A DNA stretch of 64,000 bases from Paraperibacillus marinus (GCF_046237605.1 NZ_CP143542.1:1426001-1490000), one strand, 5' to 3'. Positions 23,525 to 33,316 are shown, counted from the stretch's first letter. The notes: a model not told the origin generated them from the sequence alone. Numbers and translations: made by a program.

Positions 23525-26500
23525 ATGGCAGAAAAGGAAAAAGAAGCTGGAAGCATGCGCGAAAGAAGGATATTGGAGTATTGGGAGCAGGAACAGATCT
23601 TCCAGAAATCAGTCAGTAACAGAGACAGTGGAATTCCGTTTGTCTTTTATGAAGGTCCTCCCACTGCCAATGGGCTGCCTCATGCAGGGCATGCCCTGGG
23701 ACGGACAATCAAGGATATCATCGCCAGGTACCATACGATGGGGGGCAGGCAGGTGATCAGGAAAGCCGGATGGGATACTCATGGACTGCCGGTTGAATTG
23801 GGTGTGGAAAAAGCACTCGGTATTTCAGGGAAACAGGAAATAGAAGCATATGGTGTCGAATCATTCGTTCAAAAATGCAAGGAAAGTGTGTTCTCATATG
23901 AAAAACAATGGAGGGAGTTCACAAGGAATCTGGGTTACTGGGTGGATATGGATCATCCTTATATGACCATGGACAATGACTATATCGAATCTATCTGGCA
24001 TATACTCGGGACAATCCATGAGAAGGGCTGGCTGTACAAGGGACACCGGGTATCGCCTTACTGTCCGAGCTGCCAGACTTCCCTTAGCTCCCATGAAGTC
24101 GCTCAAGGCTATAAGGATGTCAAAGATTTGACCGCTACGGTAAAATTCAGGCTAAAAGCTGCTGAAGGGGTCTATGTCCTCGGCTGGACGACTACCCCCT
24201 GGACACTGCCGGCAAATGTTGCCCTTGCCGTGAATCCTGACTTTGACTATGTGAAGGTCCGGTGCGGCGAAGAAGTATACATCGTATCCCATGCCCTGGC
24301 AGAAAAGGTGCTTAAGGAACCATTCACCGTCCTGGACGTTATGAAGGGGAAGGACCTTATAGGACTGTCATATGAACCGCCTTTTGATTTTGCGAAAGTG
24401 GATAATGGACACAGAATCATTGGCGGAGACTTTGTGACGGAAGACAGCGGAACAGGCATTGTTCATATTGCGCCGGCATATGGGGAAGATGATTACCGCC
24501 TGGTCCAGGAAAATGGACTGTCCTTCATCAATCTTGTTGACGACAGGGGCAGATATATGGACGCCGTCACCCCTTTGGCCGGACAGCCGGTCAAGGAGAG
24601 CGATGTAGATATAGTAAAATTGCTTCACGATAAAGGACTTCTTTATCATAAGGAGAAATACGAACATACCTATCCGCACTGCTGGCGGTGCGATACGGCC
24701 CTGCTCTATTATGCAACAGAGAGCTGGTTCATCAAAACCACTGCCTTAAAAGAAGAGTTTATTTCAGAAAACCAAGGGGTGAATTGGTATCCGGAGCATA
24801 TAAAAAACGGCCGGTTTGGGAACTTCCTGGAAGGCCTGGTTGACTGGAATATAAGCAGGAACCGGTATTGGGGCACTCCGCTTAACGTTTGGGTTTGTTC
24901 TTCCTGCAAGAAAGAAGTCTCCCCAAAAAGCATCAAAGAATTAAGTTCAAGAGCAAAAGGGAATGTCAGGGACCCTGAACTCCATAAGCCCTATGTGGAT
25001 GAAATCGAACTTGCCTGCCCGTCCTGCGATGGGACCATGCAGAGGACTCCCGAAGTGATCGATGTCTGGTTTGACAGCGGCTCCATGCCATTCGCTCAAT
25101 ATCATGCGCCTTTTGAGAATGCTGAATTGTTCCAAAAACAATTCCCCGCGGATGTCATCGTGGAGGGAATTGACCAGACAAGAGGCTGGTTTTATTCATT
25201 GCTGGCGGTATCTATGCTTTATACAGGGCAGGCTCCATATAAAAATGTACTAGCGACTGGACATGTATTGGATGAACATGGCCAGAAGATGTCCAAAAGC
25301 AAAGGAAATGCCCTGGATCCAGTGGAACTGATGCAGGAGTATGGTGCTGATGCACTCAGATGGGCGCTTGTGGCGGACAGTGCGCCATGGAATCCGAAGA
25401 AATTCTCTCCACGTAATGTCAAGGAAGCAAGATCAAAGCTGGTTGATACGCTGTCGAGCATGCATCATTTTTATACTCTTTATGCAGAACTCGATGCATT
25501 TGATCCCGAAAGACATTCCAGTGATTCCTATACACTTATGGACAGGTGGATTTTATCCAGGCTGAATACGACCATCAAGCGGATGAAAGAAGAAATGGAG
25601 GACTATCAGGTAACCAGCGCTGCCAGATTAGGCGGAGCTTTTATTGAAGAAATAAGCAACTGGTATATCCGGAGAAACAGGGGCCGTTTCTGGGGCAAGG
25701 GCATGACTGACGATAAAATGGCGGCTTTCCAGACCCTTTTTACGCTGCTGCGGGACACAGCAAGATTGCTTGCTCCATTTGTCCCCTTTATTTCAGAGGA
25801 AGTGTATCATGACCTTCAAGGAGACAGCGTCCATCTTTCAGATTATCCTGAGGTCCAGACCGGGCTGATTGATGAAGAATTGGAAGATCGGATGGGGGCA
25901 GCAATGGAAATCGTCGAATTAGGCAGGAGCATCCGCCACGCCAGGCGGATAAAGACCAAACAGCCTCTGGCGAAAATGGTGATCGTGACAAACCTCCATG
26001 TAAACTCATTCAAGCCTTTTGAAGAGATCATCAAGGATGAATTGAACATAAAAGAAATTGAATGGGCAGATTCATCGAGTGAATATATCGCCTATAAATT
26101 AAAGCTGAATTTTAAATCGGCAGGACCGAAGCTTGGCAGGGCAGTGAATGAAGTGAATGCCCTGCTCAACCGAGCAGGTGCAGATGAAGCCAGTCAATTG
26201 ATTACCGCTGGATCGCTTACTTTTGAACTGGAGGACTCTACCCGCATCACCCTGGAAACAGAGGATGTGGCTGTCCAAAAAACCGCTTCACTGCCTGGTT
26301 CCGCTTACGCTTCCAACGGTGACTTTACAGTTATCATGGACATCCATATCAGTGAAGAATTAAAGCAGGAAGGTCAGGTAAGGGATGTAATCCGGTTTAT
26401 ACAGGATCTGCGGAAAAAATACAACCTGCCTGTAGAAAAGAGAATCGACCTTTATATTTCCTGCTCTCCTGCCATCCTGCAAATAATCAGGAATCATGAG

Positions 26501-26608
26501 GAATTGCTCCGCAGCAGTGTAATTTTAAATCACATATATTTCTCAAGCACCGATGATATGGAAACCGCTGCTTTTGGAGAAGAAGAGATACGGCTCGGGA
26601 TTTCCTGA
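23525..26608 (+). CDS. ileS: Isoleucyl-tRNA synthetase, long type (IleRS2-like)
   Basis: A 1027-residue class I synthetase, about 100 residues longer than the usual Bacillus IleRS (around 920). The HIGH motif is HAGH (residues 53-56) in GLPHAGHALGRTIKD, and the KMSKS loop is at 588-592. The editing domain carries GWTTTPWTLPANVALAVNP. CxxC pairs (YCPSC, CWRCD, VCSSC, CPSCD) suggest metal sites in the catalytic part, and a long C-terminal region ends with HISEELKQEGQVRDVIRFIQDL. These traits fit the eukaryote-like IleRS2 group, many members of which tolerate mupirocin. It is controlled by the upstream isoleucine T-box. Whether a second ileS exists elsewhere cannot be seen. Confidence 0.9.
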   Translation: MAEKEKEAGSMRERRILEYWEQEQIFQKSVSNRDSGIPFVFYEGPPTANGLPHAGHALGRTIKDIIARYHTMGGRQVIRKAGWDTHGLPVELGVEKALGISGKQEIEAYGVESFVQKCKESVFSYEKQWREFTRNLGYWVDMDHPYMTMDNDYIESIWHILGTIHEKGWLYKGHRVSPYCPSCQTSLSSHEVAQGYKDVKDLTATVKFRLKAAEGVYVLGWTTTPWTLPANVALAVNPDFDYVKVRCGEEVYIVSHALAEKVLKEPFTVLDVMKGKDLIGLSYEPPFDFAKVDNGHRIIGGDFVTEDSGTGIVHIAPAYGEDDYRLVQENGLSFINLVDDRGRYMDAVTPLAGQPVKESDVDIVKLLHDKGLLYHKEKYEHTYPHCWRCDTALLYYATESWFIKTTALKEEFISENQGVNWYPEHIKNGRFGNFLEGLVDWNISRNRYWGTPLNVWVCSSCKKEVSPKSIKELSSRAKGNVRDPELHKPYVDEIELACPSCDGTMQRTPEVIDVWFDSGSMPFAQYHAPFENAELFQKQFPADVIVEGIDQTRGWFYSLLAVSMLYTGQAPYKNVLATGHVLDEHGQKMSKSKGNALDPVELMQEYGADALRWALVADSAPWNPKKFSPRNVKEARSKLVDTLSSMHHFYTLYAELDAFDPERHSSDSYTLMDRWILSRLNTTIKRMKEEMEDYQVTSAARLGGAFIEEISNWYIRRNRGRFWGKGMTDDKMAAFQTLFTLLRDTARLLAPFVPFISEEVYHDLQGDSVHLSDYPEVQTGLIDEELEDRMGAAMEIVELGRSIRHARRIKTKQPLAKMVIVTNLHVNSFKPFEEIIKDELNIKEIEWADSSSEYIAYKLKLNFKSAGPKLGRAVNEVNALLNRAGADEASQLITAGSLTFELEDSTRITLETEDVAVQKTASLPGSAYASNGDFTVIMDIHISEELKQEGQVRDVIRFIQDLRKKYNLPVEKRIDLYISCSPAILQIIRNHEELLRSSVILNHIYFSSTDDMETAAFGEEEIRLGIS

Positions 26609-26664
26609 ATTAGCTGTATTAAACGGCCAGCTCTGTCCTTGGAGTAATGAACAATTCCAATGCG

Positions 26665-26687
26665 GCCGGCTTTAAGAAAGAGCCGGC
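26665..26687 (+). terminator. Possible terminator after ileS
   Basis: GCCGGCT and AGCCGGC form a 7-bp G+C-rich stem with a 9-nt loop, followed by a poor T tail (GCATTTCC). Confidence 0.45.
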
Positions 26688-26793
26688 TGCATTTCCACTG
26701 ACTTGCTATATTGGGATCGTGCTCTACGGCACAGCCTGTGATAAAATAATCCTGGGAGTCTTAACGAAATAAAGAGGATTGAAGGTAGGAAGC

Positions 26794-27369
26794 TTGAACA
26801 TTTTATGGGATTTTGACGGAACTTTATTTGATACCTATCCAGCATATACAAAAGTGATGAAGCAGGTTTTGGGAGAAGCAGCGGATGAAAGAGACATCCT
26901 GGCACAATTGAAAATTTCCTTTTCACATGCAATCCATTATTTTCAGCTGTCTGAAGACCAGATCAGCGAGATGAAACGGTTGAATCAATTGATATCCCCT
27001 CATGATATGAAACCCTTTGAAAGTGTGGAAAAAATATTAAAGCAGGCGGATAAGAATGTTATCATGACCCACAAAAGCAGGGCTGGGGTGACAGCCATCC
27101 TTAAACATTATGGCTGGGAGAAATACTTTGCCGACATGGTAACGATTGATGATGGTTTTCCAAGAAAGCCGGATGCCGCATCTTATGCTTATCTCCACAG
27201 GAAGCATCATATAGATCTTGTGATCGGTGACAGGCTTCTTGATGTATTGCCTGCAAAAGAATTAGGGATCCCGGCATGTCTGTTTCAAAACGAAGAAGGT
27301 GCAGCCGATTATCACCTTACGCACTATGCTCAATTTTCCGAAGTGTTTAAGATGAAGATTGATGCATGA
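26794..27369 (+). CDS. HAD-family hydrolase (phosphoglycolate phosphatase-like)
   Basis: A 191-residue HAD phosphatase. Motif I is DFDGTLFD at the N-terminus, motif II is the T in NVIMTHKSR, motif III is the K in PRKPDAASY and motif IV is GDRLLD. A helical cap lies between motifs I and II, so this is subfamily I. No ATG fits; TTG at 26794 places GAAGG eight nt upstream, while TTG at 26779 would add five residues but is too close to AAAGAGG. It is a single gene after ileS. The substrate is unknown. Confidence 0.82.
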   Translation: MNILWDFDGTLFDTYPAYTKVMKQVLGEAADERDILAQLKISFSHAIHYFQLSEDQISEMKRLNQLISPHDMKPFESVEKILKQADKNVIMTHKSRAGVTAILKHYGWEKYFADMVTIDDGFPRKPDAASYAYLHRKHHIDLVIGDRLLDVLPAKELGIPACLFQNEEGAADYHLTHYAQFSEVFKMKIDA

Positions 27370-27487
27370 GAATCATCCTGACTTTTTTAGCCCGGGAAGC
27401 GGTTTTCGAAAACTTGAAAATCCAAGAATATAAAATGGACCATCTGCTAAAGATGAGCCTGATTTCTATTAATATCTGAAGATCCAA

Positions 27488-28042
27488 TCAGTTTACTTGA
27501 TGATTGTTTTCATCACTTAGCAGGAGTTGGTGCGTGCCAAACAGGCCCATTTTCAGTTCCTCGCTCACTCTATTAGAATCATAGGCGCAGACAGAAAGAA
27601 GCCTGGCCTTGTTCACGATGCTGTCAGCATCACTTTCAGACTGAGTTAATTTCCTGGAAACACCATTTTCATCGCGCCACTCAATATGAGCCCAGCTGCG
27701 GACAACAGAACCGGGGGATGAACCATCTTCAAAGAGGCTTGGGAAAAATTCAAAGATAGAATTTGAACTGAAATCTCCCTTTGCATAATAAAAATCGAAA
27801 TTATTAACGATTTTCACCTTATTAAGAGAGTCTGAATCCAATAGCGATTTTAATCTGCTTTGGATTAAGGGGGCAATCCGGTCATTTTCTATGATGATCG
27901 TATATTGATTTCGTTCCAATCCAGATAAAACGAAATCCACGATATTGGAGAGATACTTATCCTGGTTTTCGAAGAAATATAGTATATGACCTTCGGTGAG
28001 GCCTTTAATGTGTCCAATTTCTTTTAAATTCGTTATTTCCAA
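27488..28042 (-). CDS. MEDS-domain sensory protein
   Basis: A 184-residue protein covering one MEDS domain (methanogen/methylotroph DcmR sensory domain). Support comes from the N-terminal GHILYFFENQDKYLSNIVDFVLSGL, the central IENDRIAPLIQSRL, SWAHIEWRDE, and the C-terminal CAYDSNRVSEELKMGLFGTHQLLLSDE. There is no DNA-binding or kinase domain, so it may act by protein interaction, for example on a sporulation kinase or anti-sigma system. The TTG start follows GGGGTG. It is divergent from the SPL-like gene. Ligand is unknown. Confidence 0.75.
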   Translation of the reverse strand: MEITNLKEIGHIKGLTEGHILYFFENQDKYLSNIVDFVLSGLERNQYTIIIENDRIAPLIQSRLKSLLDSDSLNKVKIVNNFDFYYAKGDFSSNSIFEFFPSLFEDGSSPGSVVRSWAHIEWRDENGVSRKLTQSESDADSIVNKARLLSVCAYDSNRVSEELKMGLFGTHQLLLSDENNHQVN

Positions 28043-28256
28043 AAATACACCCCATTAAGTTAGCGGAATATAGACATAGTCCATCTTCCTTGAATTTTAT
28101 CATATTAAAGTGATTACTTATATACAAAAATATCCCAATTAGAATTCTGCGCAGGTAGCAGGGGAGGTGTGCTTCTTTAACAGAGCTGGCAAGGCTTACG
28201 CTCCACAAGAAATTACTTTTGAAAAAAAGAATCCGGACAAAGGAGTGAGAAAGAGA

Positions 28257-29099
28257 ATGGAGATAAAGGATATATGTTCAAAGAAAGTCCTGACAGAGGC
28301 AAAGGGGTATCTTGATGTGGGCTTTACCCATTCTTTGAATCCTTATAGCGGGTGTGCCTTCTCCTGCAGCTATTGCTATGTCCGGGAAATGCCGATCCAA
28401 AAGTTCAAGGAAATACCCTGGGGTGACTGGGTAGACATTAAAAGGAATGCTGCTGAAAATTATCGGAAGGAACTCGTGTCGCTTCGCAAAAAACAAAAGC
28501 CAGTGAATATCTTCATGTCTTCCGCAACCGACCCCTATCAGCCGCTGGAACGGGATGCACAGATAACCCGCGGCATCTTGAAGGAAATGATTGATAATCC
28601 GCCGGATTTTCTCCAAATTCAGACAAGGAGCCCGCTTGTGGCAAGGGATATCGATTTGCTGGTTCAGCTTGCTGAGAAATGCAGAGTAGTAGTATCGATG
28701 ACCATTGAAACCGACCGGGAAGATATCAAGCGGATCTTTGCCCCAAAAGCACCAGGGATCAGGCTGCGGCTCAAGGCACTAAAGGAAATCCATGATGCCG
28801 GCCTATCCACACAGGCAGCCATCTCGCCTGTCCTGCCATTCACACCCGCTTTTCCGGAATTGCTCGCAGGGATAGTCGATCATATCTGGATCGATACACT
28901 GAATATAGGAGATGGAGCGATGGGCAAACGCTCTATGAGACTCGGTATGCCGCAATTATTCTCAGAATATGAGCTTTCTGAATGGTATCGAGATAATATC
29001 CATTGGGCTGTAGAGAAATACTTCAAAAAATACTTCAACGAGGGCATCATACGTGTGTCCAAACAGGAAGCATTTCCAACAAAAGAGCGGGAGCTATAG
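28257..29099 (+). CDS. SPL-like radical SAM protein
   Basis: A 280-residue radical SAM protein related to spore photoproduct lyase and the Rv2578c group. The [4Fe-4S] cluster motif is CAFSCSYCY (C33, C37, C40). FMSSATDPYQPLERDAQITRGIL and VVVSMTIETDREDIKRIFAPKAPGIRLRLKALKEI are typical of this subgroup. The ATG at 28257 has AAAGGAG upstream; an in-frame start at 28167 lacks one. True SplB is longer, so this is probably not the spore DNA repair enzyme itself. The gene stands alone; its substrate is unknown. Confidence 0.85.
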   Translation: MEIKDICSKKVLTEAKGYLDVGFTHSLNPYSGCAFSCSYCYVREMPIQKFKEIPWGDWVDIKRNAAENYRKELVSLRKKQKPVNIFMSSATDPYQPLERDAQITRGILKEMIDNPPDFLQIQTRSPLVARDIDLLVQLAEKCRVVVSMTIETDREDIKRIFAPKAPGIRLRLKALKEIHDAGLSTQAAISPVLPFTPAFPELLAGIVDHIWIDTLNIGDGAMGKRSMRLGMPQLFSEYELSEWYRDNIHWAVEKYFKKYFNEGIIRVSKQEAFPTKEREL

Positions 29100-29714
29100 C
29101 CCGTCCATCATTCCTTTCAATAACATTTAAACCAGCTTAATATCTCCTCAACAAAGTCATGTTACATTAAAGCTGTTCGGATTATTAGCAGGATATTCTG
29201 AAACAGGATGGTGCCGCTATGATGTTGAAGAGGATAGTTGTTAATTTTATTCTGATCATGTCTCATTTCTACCTCGCATAAGAATACTAGCCGGTAAAAG
29301 CTGCAGCTGTCCATTGACGGCTTTTTTTGTGGAAAAGCGGCGGAACTGCATGTACTATGAGGCTTCCTGCAAGAGGGTGTGAACATAACCTATCTTTCTG
29401 GTATTCCTGCCTGCGCCTTGCTCCGCTCCACCGCCTTATTATGTTTGTCCTGCTCTTGTCTAGTTTCTTTCCATGCATGGGCTGCGAGCAGGAAACACAT
29501 GCTTGTTTTTATTGTAAATTTTGAAGTTTATATATGATAATATACTTGGCTGATTGTGTAAATTTATCGTATAACTCATAATAAACATGTATTGTTTACA
29601 GAGAACATCTGACAGATAGCTCTTTGAGTCCATCATTTCGGTTATTGAGAGATAGAATACAGTCAAAGCGTCTTACGTTAACTTCACTGAGTAACTAATA
29701 AGGAAGTGCCGTCT
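29100..29714. other. Intergenic region without a recognisable gene
   Basis: About 600 nt of mixed composition lie between the SPL-like gene and yndG. Short frames exist on both strands but none has a ribosome binding site or a recognisable pattern. The last 150 nt are AT-rich and probably contain the yndG promoter, which I cannot place with confidence. Confidence 0.5.
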
Positions 29715-30626
29715 ATGAAAGCAAAACCCATTTATGTAGAAATTCCAATGAAGGCTGAAATTGAAGAGGTATGGGATAGGAGTCAGGATCCCAAACTCCA
29801 TGAACAATGGGACCTGCGTTTTTCCTCCATAACTTATCTGACAAAAGAAAGTGAAGATGAGCCACAATCATTTCTATATGAAACGAAAATAGGATTTGGC
29901 CTCAAGGTTTCCGGCTGGGGAAAAAGCATGGGTACATATGACAAAAAGGATGGTTCACGAAGCTCTTCCCTTCATTTTGGCACCGATCAAAAGATATCCC
30001 CTATCCGGGAAGGCAGAGGGTATTGGAGGTACGTTCCGGCAGAAGAGGGCAGCACCTTCCTTACCCAATATGACTATGATGTGCGTTACGGAATAATAGG
30101 GCGGCTGCTGGATTTACTTTTCCGCCCGCTGATGGGCTGGGCGACGGCTCTAAGCTTTGATGTGCTGAAACGATGGATGGAAAAAGGGGAAGCTCCCCGC
30201 TCACAATATCTGCGTTTTTTTATCAGCGCCTTAATTTCCGCGCTCTTCTTCTTTGTCTGGTTTTACCAGGGCCTAGTTCCAAAGATCATTGAAAATCATC
30301 CGGCAGAGGTTTCTATGTTAAGCGGTTTATCTGCCATCCTCGGAGACTCCGCCATACAGGCTGTGATGATCATTGGTTTTCTTGAAATGCTTTTTGCTCT
30401 GCTTTGGTTGTTTTATCGCAAAAAGAAACATCTTATGGCTCTTCAGATGGTTATTTTTCCGGCATTGACATTTGCATCGATTGCTGCTGAGCCATCCATT
30501 GCTTTTCACCCGTTCAATCCCGTTTCCTTCAATATGAGTTTATGGATACTTTCCATCATCGGCTTTTTTGTATCCGCAGATTTACCTTCCGCATCCAGTT
30601 GTAAACGCCGTAGAAAGGAAGATTAA
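29715..30626 (+). CDS. yndG: SRPBCC / DoxX-like membrane protein (YndG-like)
   Basis: A 303-residue two-part protein. The first 150 residues look like an SRPBCC (START-like) domain: MKAKPIYVEIPMKAEIEEVWDRSQDPKLHEQWDLRFSSITYL is the classical opening. The rest has four membrane segments (about 160-290) of DoxX-like type. The ATG at 29715 has AAGGAAG upstream, better than the in-frame GTG at 29706. It is the first gene of a three-gene cluster that matches B. subtilis yndG-yndH-yndJ. Function is unknown; lipid or hydrophobic-ligand handling is possible. Confidence 0.75.
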   Translation: MKAKPIYVEIPMKAEIEEVWDRSQDPKLHEQWDLRFSSITYLTKESEDEPQSFLYETKIGFGLKVSGWGKSMGTYDKKDGSRSSSLHFGTDQKISPIREGRGYWRYVPAEEGSTFLTQYDYDVRYGIIGRLLDLLFRPLMGWATALSFDVLKRWMEKGEAPRSQYLRFFISALISALFFFVWFYQGLVPKIIENHPAEVSMLSGLSAILGDSAIQAVMIIGFLEMLFALLWLFYRKKKHLMALQMVIFPALTFASIAAEPSIAFHPFNPVSFNMSLWILSIIGFFVSADLPSASSCKRRRKED

Positions 30627-30628
30627 TA

Positions 30629-31240
30629 GTGTCGATTTATCGCAGTATCTTAGGAAAAGACTTTGGGAGGCTTCATCCCAGACTTCAAGCCCGCTATGCC
30701 ATTTCAATCGATGAGCCGTTTTATGCGGAGGGAATTATGTCGGTCATCAGAACCGGCCCTAAGTGGATGAAGCCCTTTTTGACTCTTGCGGCCCGATGGA
30801 AATTTCTTTTTCCAGAACAAGGGGAGGATGTACCGTTTTCTATCAGAAATACCTGCCGGTCATTGCCGCAGGGCGGAGAAGAGATCTATTGGGAGCGTTC
30901 TTTCTTTTTTCCCCATGTTACACGCCATTTTAATGCTTTCATGACCTTGGATCACAAGCGGGGGTTTGTGAAGGATTACCTGGGGGAACCCAGCTTCTTT
31001 TATTCCGATTTGCTCTTTGCGGTAACAGAGGAAGGGCACCTTCAAATTTGCTCTGGATCGCAGCGATTTGTGGCAGGCAGAATGGAAGTCCCGATTCCAC
31101 GGCAGCTGATGGGCGCTGTAACGGTGGAGGAAGGCTATGACGACGAGAAGCAGGTATATACAATCAAAGTCGACATTCAAAACCGCATAGCAGGGAGGCT
31201 GATGGCTTATGAAGGAGTGTTTAAGGCGAAATCTCTTTAA
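30629..31240 (+). CDS. yndH: DUF4166 protein (YndH-like)
   Basis: A 203-residue soluble protein of the DUF4166 family. It opens with SIYRSILGKDFGRLHPRLQARY and contains GGEEIYWERSFFF and FYSDLLFAVTEEGHLQICSGSQRFVAGRMEVPIPR, patterns of that family. The GTG start follows AAGGAAG and lies 2 nt after the yndG stop. Its 3' end overlaps the next gene by 32 nt. Function unknown. Confidence 0.78.
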   Translation: MSIYRSILGKDFGRLHPRLQARYAISIDEPFYAEGIMSVIRTGPKWMKPFLTLAARWKFLFPEQGEDVPFSIRNTCRSLPQGGEEIYWERSFFFPHVTRHFNAFMTLDHKRGFVKDYLGEPSFFYSDLLFAVTEEGHLQICSGSQRFVAGRMEVPIPRQLMGAVTVEEGYDDEKQVYTIKVDIQNRIAGRLMAYEGVFKAKSL

Positions 31241-32762
31241 CTCTACGATATTAGCCGGGTTCCTCCTTTTCCTTGCAGCAAGCCTTGCGGCCGATTCCCC
31301 CTATCTGCTCATGCTGACTGCTGCACAGCTCGTTTTCGTACCGCTGGTGCTGAGGCAGATCATTGTAATGGATAGGAGATATACCCTGTTTATATGGATT
31401 GGGATGATTTCCATTGCCTTGTGGCATTTCTTTTCAACTGATCCATGGAAGATTGTGTGTGCTGCCGTCTATCTGGTATTTACCTTAACGGTGGCAATGT
31501 CCGGGCTGCGCCGCTTTTTGAACCGGGGCTTTGTGAATCTGGCGGAATTCTCGATTGATCTGGGAATGATGTACTTATTTATAGGTGGTCTTTGGTTCTT
31601 CGTTTATACCGCTCGGATTGAAACAGGCTTCAGTCCGCTGATTACCTGGCTGACTGCCATTCATTTTCATTACTCTGCGTTTTTGCTTCCCGTCTCGCTG
31701 GGACTTTTTGGCCGCTTGCACGATTCGAAGCTTTACCGGGGGATTGTTCCTCTCATCCTGGCAGGACCGATGCTTGTTGCCATCGGCATTACGTTTTGGC
31801 CGATACTGGAATTGCTTTCAGTCCTGGTATACATCTTTGCCCTATACAGCTTAATAATCCTCGCATATCGGACAAAATTTGCTGCCCGTCTGCAGGGTGT
31901 ATTCATCCGTCTGTCCTACAGTGCGGTCGGCGTCACGATTTTATTTTCCATGCTGTATGCAGCCGGGGGCAGTCTTGGTGGATACAAAGTCAGTATTGAT
32001 TTTATGCTTGCTTTCCATGGGTTTGTAAATTGTGTCTGTTTTGGGCTGTTCGGGGTTTTAGGCTGGAGTATCGCGGTCCCTCCGGCAAGGCTTGTAAACT
32101 GGTCTTTTCCAGTAAGCAGAGTCAGGGGAATGCTGACACAGACAGGAAGCCCTGTCCAGGGACTGGTGGATGACATGGCTCTATTTGTGGATACCTCTGT
32201 ATTGCCCCGGACCATCACCCATTTTTATGAAAGCACCGATCAATACCGCTTATTTGCCAGCGTAAAATGGACACCATGGTTTAAACCATTTGCTGTCATT
32301 TATAAGCTCATCAGCAGACAGATCCAGCAATTGAACCTGCCTTTATCAGGAAGAACGAGTGAAATGACGGGAGAAATCAAAGCTGTTGATTCATTAGTAG
32401 ATGGCAGGTACCGCCCGAGAGCCTGGATAAGGAAGGTCAGGAATCAGACCGTGTTCACGGCAATTTATTCGCACCATGAAACGGCAGGGAAAGTATATAT
32501 GAACATTGCCCTTCCGCTGCCTTTTTCAACCATGATCGGCATCCTGGAGCTTGAAGAAAAGGACAAATCCCTTATTCTCTCAAGCAGCGGAGAAGGTGAC
32601 CCTGGCATATATCTTGCGGTGGGCAGCAGCCTGTTCCGGCTGCCATTGTCCGAACGTTTTCAGATTGAGGAGAAACAAGCAGGCGTTCTGGCGGCGCACC
32701 ATAAGATGAAGATTTTTGGTGTTCCCTTTTTAGAGATTCACTATCATATTGAACATAAATGA
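31209..32762 (+). CDS. yndJ: YndJ-like multi-pass membrane protein
   Basis: A 517-residue protein with about ten membrane helices in residues 10-310, followed by a soluble C-terminal domain of about 200 residues (from VDDMALFVDTSVLPRTITHFYE to the end). This layout fits YndJ of B. subtilis. The ATG lies inside the yndH end with GGGAGG about 10 nt upstream, so expression is coupled. The C-terminal domain resembles a ligand-binding beta-rich fold, but I cannot name it. Together with YndG and YndH it probably forms one functional unit. Confidence 0.72.
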   Translation: MKECLRRNLFNSTILAGFLLFLAASLAADSPYLLMLTAAQLVFVPLVLRQIIVMDRRYTLFIWIGMISIALWHFFSTDPWKIVCAAVYLVFTLTVAMSGLRRFLNRGFVNLAEFSIDLGMMYLFIGGLWFFVYTARIETGFSPLITWLTAIHFHYSAFLLPVSLGLFGRLHDSKLYRGIVPLILAGPMLVAIGITFWPILELLSVLVYIFALYSLIILAYRTKFAARLQGVFIRLSYSAVGVTILFSMLYAAGGSLGGYKVSIDFMLAFHGFVNCVCFGLFGVLGWSIAVPPARLVNWSFPVSRVRGMLTQTGSPVQGLVDDMALFVDTSVLPRTITHFYESTDQYRLFASVKWTPWFKPFAVIYKLISRQIQQLNLPLSGRTSEMTGEIKAVDSLVDGRYRPRAWIRKVRNQTVFTAIYSHHETAGKVYMNIALPLPFSTMIGILELEEKDKSLILSSSGEGDPGIYLAVGSSLFRLPLSERFQIEEKQAGVLAAHHKMKIFGVPFLEIHYHIEHK

Positions 32763-32854
32763 ACTAGTATTTTAGCCGATGAGTTTCTTACACGATAGCG
32801 GCGATGCCGCAGGGGTCCATATCTTTAAATTAAGCCCAATCAGGAGGGTGAACC

Positions 32855-33316
32855 ATGACAGAAATCGCATTTTTAGCTTCTTCCAAACCTTTTTTAATCC
32901 CTGAGGAAATTGAAGAATATAACAATCGACGAATATTTGAACGGGAGGAAGATGCTGTCTTTTTCACTGTGTGGGAACTTGATGAGTACTGGGTGCGAAA
33001 AATAGAGGAACTGTTTACCATGCCGTATGTTTATCAAGTTCATGGACTCGGAAACCGATTATTTCTGACATATGTAGAAAAGTACTTGAAAATGGGAGAC
33101 GTTATAGAAATTTACGCGGTGCCAAATCAGCATGCATTCGATGAGTATAAACAGAATATGCTGAGGCATCCGGAGCCTGTTGAGATTAACATTGGAAGCT
33201 GTACGTATAAAGATAGCTATGGTTCATCTAAACTCAACCCTAAAAGGCTGCGTGAAGATCTTGGCAGCCGCAATTATATTTCTCATCTTGGAATTGCGAC
33301 TTTTTTAAATTATTGA
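32855..33316 (+). CDS. Conserved-looking hypothetical protein
   Basis: A 153-residue soluble protein with no signal or membrane segment. It is rich in aromatic and acidic residues (FEREEDAVFFTVWELDEYW, YVYQVHGLGNRLFLTYVEKYL, GDVIEIYAVPNQHAFDEY). CAGGAGGGTGA lies directly before the ATG, and the alternating polar/hydrophobic pattern supports a folded protein. I do not recognise the family. It lies at the left border of an AT-rich accessory stretch. Confidence 0.65.
   Translation: MTEIAFLASSKPFLIPEEIEEYNNRRIFEREEDAVFFTVWELDEYWVRKIEELFTMPYVYQVHGLGNRLFLTYVEKYLKMGDVIEIYAVPNQHAFDEYKQNMLRHPEPVEINIGSCTYKDSYGSSKLNPKRLREDLGSRNYISHLGIATFLNY

Noticed and set aside
29327..29524. Plus-strand frame of 65 codons in the 29.1-29.7 kb gap
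   Set aside because: No ribosome binding site, odd composition rich in Cys, and no recognisable domain.
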